From an uncultured Bacteroidota bacterium (GTDB lineage Bacteria; Bacteroidota; Bacteroidia; Bacteroidales; VadinHA17), in the NCBI GenBank assembly GCA_903844815.1, contig CAIMVD010000375.1, forward strand, positions 72,918 to 108,265: 35,348 bases of DNA, read 5' to 3'. Made by a program: the position numbers and the translations under genes. Below the pieces are notes generated by a model, which saw nothing but the letters and a program-made list of their open reading frames with translations, did not search any database and was not told where the DNA came from. Position 1 is the stretch's first letter, and each line of letters starts with the position of its first letter. Below are positions 32,501 to 35,348 of the stretch, piece after piece.

Positions 32501-34006
32501 TTACAGACCTGACGGGCTTCCAACCCTGATCATCGCGCATCTGAAGCCAATATCGTCGCGGCAACTTTCCTGGTCAAGGAATCTGCGTGTCGACGGGTTA
32601 AGCCAGTAGGCCCGGTCTTTCCATGAACCTCCCTTATAAACGCGTGCATTGTCATTAATAAGGGTAACCATATCAGTACTTCCTGGTTTGTCATCCTGCA
32701 AATACATTCTTGTAGAACCTTTTTTGTTGTCTTCGGTTTTCCAGTCTGCTCCGCCTCCGGGGACAGCTGACTGAAGGTCTCCATCGCGGTAGTTCCTGTA
32801 GTCGCCTTTCTGATAATTATACCTGTTTGCTACATCGACATCCTTAACTGTATCAATGTAAAGTCGTCCCAGTTTATCTTTTCCTACAACAGATCCGTTA
32901 GCGTCTCTTTTTATATCAGTATAGACGTTACCCCTGAAAGGGTTGAATCCGTCTACATCTTCTGCGGTCATTGGGCGATAAACGTCCTGAACCCATTCAT
33001 TAACGTTTCCCGCCATACAATAGAGGCCATAGTCGTTGGGCCAGTATGATTTAACATCAACTGTAATACTTCCGTTGTCATTAAGGCTTCCTGCAACACC
33101 CATCAGGTCACCACGGCCACGGACAAAGTTTGCCATCATCTCACCGCGTGATTTTATTGCTGAGTTTCTTACGTTGTGGCCATCCCAGGGGTAAATTCTT
33201 CTTTCGTAAATTCTTTCTTCAAATGTATTTCCACGAAGCGAGTATGCAGCAAATTCCCATTCGGCTTCAGTGGGCAGCCTGTAACTTGGCAGAAGGATAC
33301 CATCTTCAAAGTTAGTTCTTCTTTCTGTCTGATTTGGATTAAGGCTTTCACGTAATTGATTTACAACACCTTCATATAGTCCGGCAAGATAAGCTTCAGT
33401 GTTGAAGTTTTTGTCGTTGAGCTGGTTCGGATCAGGATTCAGTTCTCCTTCATCTATAAGCAACTGTTCGTTAACCCTGTCAGTTCTCCAGAGACAGAAG
33501 TCGTTTGCCTTGACCCAGCTTACGCCTACAACAGGATAATTATTATATGAGGGGTGTCTGAAATAATACTGAACATAAGGGTCATTGAATCCCATCGGGC
33601 TTCTCCATACAAGTGTATCGGGAAGAGCTCTTCTGAATACTTCGGGATAATCCCTGTATACCCTCCTCTGCCAGAAAAGATATTCGCGGTAATCAACGTT
33701 TTTAACCTCAGTCTCATCCATATAGAATGATGAAACAGTCACTGTCCTTGGTTTGTTGTTCCAGTCGAACATAACATCCTGCTGAACCTGGCCCATTGTA
33801 AACCTTCCGCCTTCAATAAGGACAAGGCCCGGCCCTGTCTTCTGCTCTGCTCCGAGAGTTACTTCAAATCCTCCGTTATCGGGATCATTATAAGCCCATC
33901 CTGTTGAAGTGGAAACATTAGGATCGGCACCTCCCTTTTTGAAGATACAGGAAGTGAAAAACAAGACAGAAACGGAAATAACTGCTAAGACTCTGAATTT
34001 ATACAT
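32501..34006 (-). CDS. gldJ: GldJ-type gliding/T9SS lipoprotein (SUMF1 fold)
   Basis: A lipoprotein signal ends FFTSC with Cys20 acylated. The mature protein opens with TGWAYNDPDNGGFEV and TGPGLVLIEGGRFTMG, then DVMFDWNNKPRTVTVSSFYM and DETEVKNVDYREYL, the pattern I associate with GldJ, and ends in a formylglycine-generating-enzyme-like (SUMF1) core with GGSWKDRAYWLNPSTRRF and DDIGFRCAMI. SUMF1 catalysis is not expected in this family; it serves as a structural part of the gliding/T9SS machine at the outer membrane's inner face. GldK is the main alternative, but the opening residues fit GldJ better. It follows porP by 86 bases, with its own promoter-like element. Confidence 0.8.
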   Translation of the reverse strand: MYKFRVLAVISVSVLFFTSCIFKKGGADPNVSTSTGWAYNDPDNGGFEVTLGAEQKTGPGLVLIEGGRFTMGQVQQDVMFDWNNKPRTVTVSSFYMDETEVKNVDYREYLFWQRRVYRDYPEVFRRALPDTLVWRSPMGFNDPYVQYYFRHPSYNNYPVVGVSWVKANDFCLWRTDRVNEQLLIDEGELNPDPNQLNDKNFNTEAYLAGLYEGVVNQLRESLNPNQTERRTNFEDGILLPSYRLPTEAEWEFAAYSLRGNTFEERIYERRIYPWDGHNVRNSAIKSRGEMMANFVRGRGDLMGVAGSLNDNGSITVDVKSYWPNDYGLYCMAGNVNEWVQDVYRPMTAEDVDGFNPFRGNVYTDIKRDANGSVVGKDKLGRLYIDTVKDVDVANRYNYQKGDYRNYRDGDLQSAVPGGGADWKTEDNKKGSTRMYLQDDKPGSTDMVTLINDNARVYKGGSWKDRAYWLNPSTRRFLDQESCRDDIGFRCAMIRVGSPSGL

Positions 34007-34039
34007 AACTCCTTTTGTTTTATGGCTTTATTGAATTCC

Positions 34040-34047
34040 CAAATATA
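34040..34047 (-). promoter_or_regulatory. -7 element for gldJ
   Basis: On the minus strand TATATTTG matches TAnnTTTG exactly, 33 bases upstream of the gldJ start codon, which is also preceded by a good ribosome-binding site (AAAGGAG). A second identical octamer lies at 34081-34088. A clear -33 TTG is missing for both, and the AT-rich gap raises the chance level. Confidence 0.4.
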
Positions 34048-34092
34048 ATAAATTATAATTATAACGTTTTTTTCGCACTTCAAATATAACTA

Positions 34093-35130
34093 CTATTTAG
34101 GGAAATTTATTGTTTTAATGCTATTTCTTTTTTCAACATTGTTTAAACTATAAGCCAACCCTGTCTGATGAAGCAGTGAAAATGGCATGAGATTATTGCC
34201 TGAAGCAACACTAAAAGTATAATTATAATATATGCTCAGATTTCCCTTTGTGAACGAAAATCCCGGCTGCAGATTCAGGTTTTTTGCGCCATCCCTTATT
34301 GCCAGAACACTAATCGAAAACAACGGAACTTCAACTGAAGCACCGGCAGCAGCATATAAATAGCCCTCCCTGACAGCTGAAAATATCTGGGGACGAATTC
34401 TGAGATCGTTTTTCGAACCCAGACCAAAATCGCCTGCGACGTACGAAAAAAGCGTCCTTTTAAGCTTTTCGTCAGAGGGCCCTGTTTCAGTAAACCCGGG
34501 TTCATTAAGATGAGTAACTGAAATTCCGCCGAAAAACCGTTCTGACATCAGCACGAGACCTGCTCCAAGGTCAAAAAGGGTCTCCCCGTTGTAGGCCAGG
34601 GCTTCTGCCGAAGGAAGCGAGGCTCCTCCCAGCGGATCGATCTGATCGGGAAGAACTGCCCCCCCGAAATTAAAACCACGGTGGATAACCGAAGCTGATA
34701 ATCCGGCATTAATAAAAAGGTCCCTTCCTAACTGAATAGAATAAGAATATGACATTGCTGCCCTGAGATCATTAATAATTCCCCCGGTGTAATCGTCGGT
34801 CACTGCAAATCCGGCACCACCATGAAGCACAGGGAAATATGAATCATATGATACCCATACTGAATGAAGATTATAGCCGTTTCCGGGGAGGTAATTCACA
34901 TACGACATCCTAAGTGATCCGTCACCATTACTTCCTGCAAAAGCGGGGTTATTTATAAGAACCATCTGATATCCTGTACCTGAGCCCGGTTCCTGCCCCC
35001 GGCATCTTTCATTTGTTGTGGCGAGGACCAATATAATTACTGAGCATAATTTAACAATGAAGGAAATATTCCGTTTCTCACCGGGTGAAACATGAGAGTA
35101 ATTAAAAAAGGCAAATGGGGAAAATATCAT
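34093..35130 (-). CDS. PorP/SprF-family T9SS outer-membrane protein
   Basis: A beta-barrel protein with an N-terminal signal region (FIVKLCSVIILVLAT ... GQ) after a long polar lead. I place the start at the ATG 35130, although an in-frame TTG at 35172 is possible. Family signs are YQMVLINNPAFAGSNGDG near the mature N-terminus, followed by alternating amphipathic strands with Gly/aromatic turns (GGAGFAVTDDYTGG, LFINAGLSASVIHRGFNFGG, GISVTHLNEP) and a final strand pair (LSIYYNYTFSVASGNN, HQTGLAYSLN). PorP/SprF proteins assist T9SS cargo attachment or secretion and may bind gliding adhesins. It precedes gldJ, the usual context. Confidence 0.88.
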   Translation of the reverse strand: MIFSPFAFFNYSHVSPGEKRNISFIVKLCSVIILVLATTNERCRGQEPGSGTGYQMVLINNPAFAGSNGDGSLRMSYVNYLPGNGYNLHSVWVSYDSYFPVLHGGAGFAVTDDYTGGIINDLRAAMSYSYSIQLGRDLFINAGLSASVIHRGFNFGGAVLPDQIDPLGGASLPSAEALAYNGETLFDLGAGLVLMSERFFGGISVTHLNEPGFTETGPSDEKLKRTLFSYVAGDFGLGSKNDLRIRPQIFSAVREGYLYAAAGASVEVPLFSISVLAIRDGAKNLNLQPGFSFTKGNLSIYYNYTFSVASGNNLMPFSLLHQTGLAYSLNNVEKRNSIKTINFPK

Positions 35131-35207
35131 ATTCTCAATCTTGTTCCTAAAGTAAATAAACTGCAATATCAACGTAATGATTCCGTTCTTATTATAATTC
35201 CTGATTA

Positions 35208-35348
35208 AATGTCGTTTAGTTAAGCCCGGGTAATCAGTTTCTTACTCCCACATTTTACCCCCCTGCCCCCCAGAGGGGGTGTTCTTAAATCCCCCCTTGG
35301 GGGGTTGGGGGGTAAAAACACAAGAATAGTAGAGTGGTCCCTGTGGTA
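35208..35348. repeat. Dispersed G/C-run repeat, copy 2, cut by the window end
   Basis: Same orientation and sequence blocks as 7037-7152, but with about 24 extra bases between two C-runs (35270-35295 region, CAGAGGGGGTGTTCTTAAAT and a C-run). Copy 1 looks like a version in which recombination between the C-runs removed that segment, or copy 2 an expansion. The right boundary is outside the window. It lies about 80 bases upstream of the porP start. Confidence 0.85.

Noticed and set aside
7037-35348. The two G/C-run repeats as ends of one 28-kb composite mobile element
   Set aside because: The interval is full of housekeeping genes (murF, folC, mtaB), contains no transposase or integrase, and the copies differ internally, so independent dispersed repeats are more likely.

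Overview
The window looks like a chromosomal segment of a Bacteroidota bacterium, probably in or near Bacteroidales/Marinilabiliales. The reasons are a secreted protein with a type IX secretion (T9SS) C-terminal sorting tail, a PorP/SprF outer-membrane protein next to a GldJ-type lipoprotein, exported proteins with carboxypeptidase-regulatory-like domains, and several upstream regions carrying the Bacteroidota -7 element TAnnTTTG. It holds 27 protein genes. I saw no rRNA, tRNA, CRISPR array or intact insertion sequence.

Layout. 1-9.0 kb: a T9SS-exported beta-helix protein, a minus-strand operon of a UvrD/PcrA-like helicase and two exported proteins of unknown function, and a GH66 dextranase-like lipoprotein. 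9.3-11.5 kb: a CopA copper ATPase. 11.5-17.4 kb: a signalling and cytoskeleton locus, all on the minus strand. It runs from a PAS hybrid histidine kinase overlapping a NarL/LuxR regulator, to a stand-alone receiver, a bactofilin and an actin-like protein, then a second stand-alone receiver and a small membrane protein. 17.8-25.9 kb: TerC, M28 peptidase, UshA-like 5'-nucleotidase, FolC, PhoH2 and a DUF1080 protein. 25.9-31.1 kb: a tight plus-strand operon of mtaB, an inositol-monophosphatase-like gene, an LpxL-type acyltransferase, a GT2 glycosyltransferase and a membrane phosphoesterase. 31.1-35.1 kb: murF, gldJ and porP on the minus strand.

The most striking object is the actin-like gene at 12689-13741. 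Its body matches the ParM/archaeal-actin family, but the phosphate-1 strand-loop (DxGNSNT), which is N-terminal in known actin-fold ATPases, lies at the extreme C-terminus. This indicates a circularly permuted actin fold. The phosphate-2 aspartate is also replaced by serine. The gene sits just downstream of a bactofilin, so two different filament-forming proteins are paired.

The two paralogous receiver genes flanking this module carry near-identical 18-bp palindromes (TGTARGA-N4-TCYTACA-like). These lie 96 and 97 bases upstream of their start codons, each with a half-site at the same further offset. The neighbouring LuxR-type regulator is the obvious candidate to bind them. I infer a two-component-controlled filament system; its function is unknown.

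Other structure includes a dispersed G/C-run repeat present twice (7037-7152 and running off the right end from 35208), a 7-bp tandem repeat between folC and phoH, tandem stem-loops after the actin gene, and an intrinsic terminator directly abutting the murF start.
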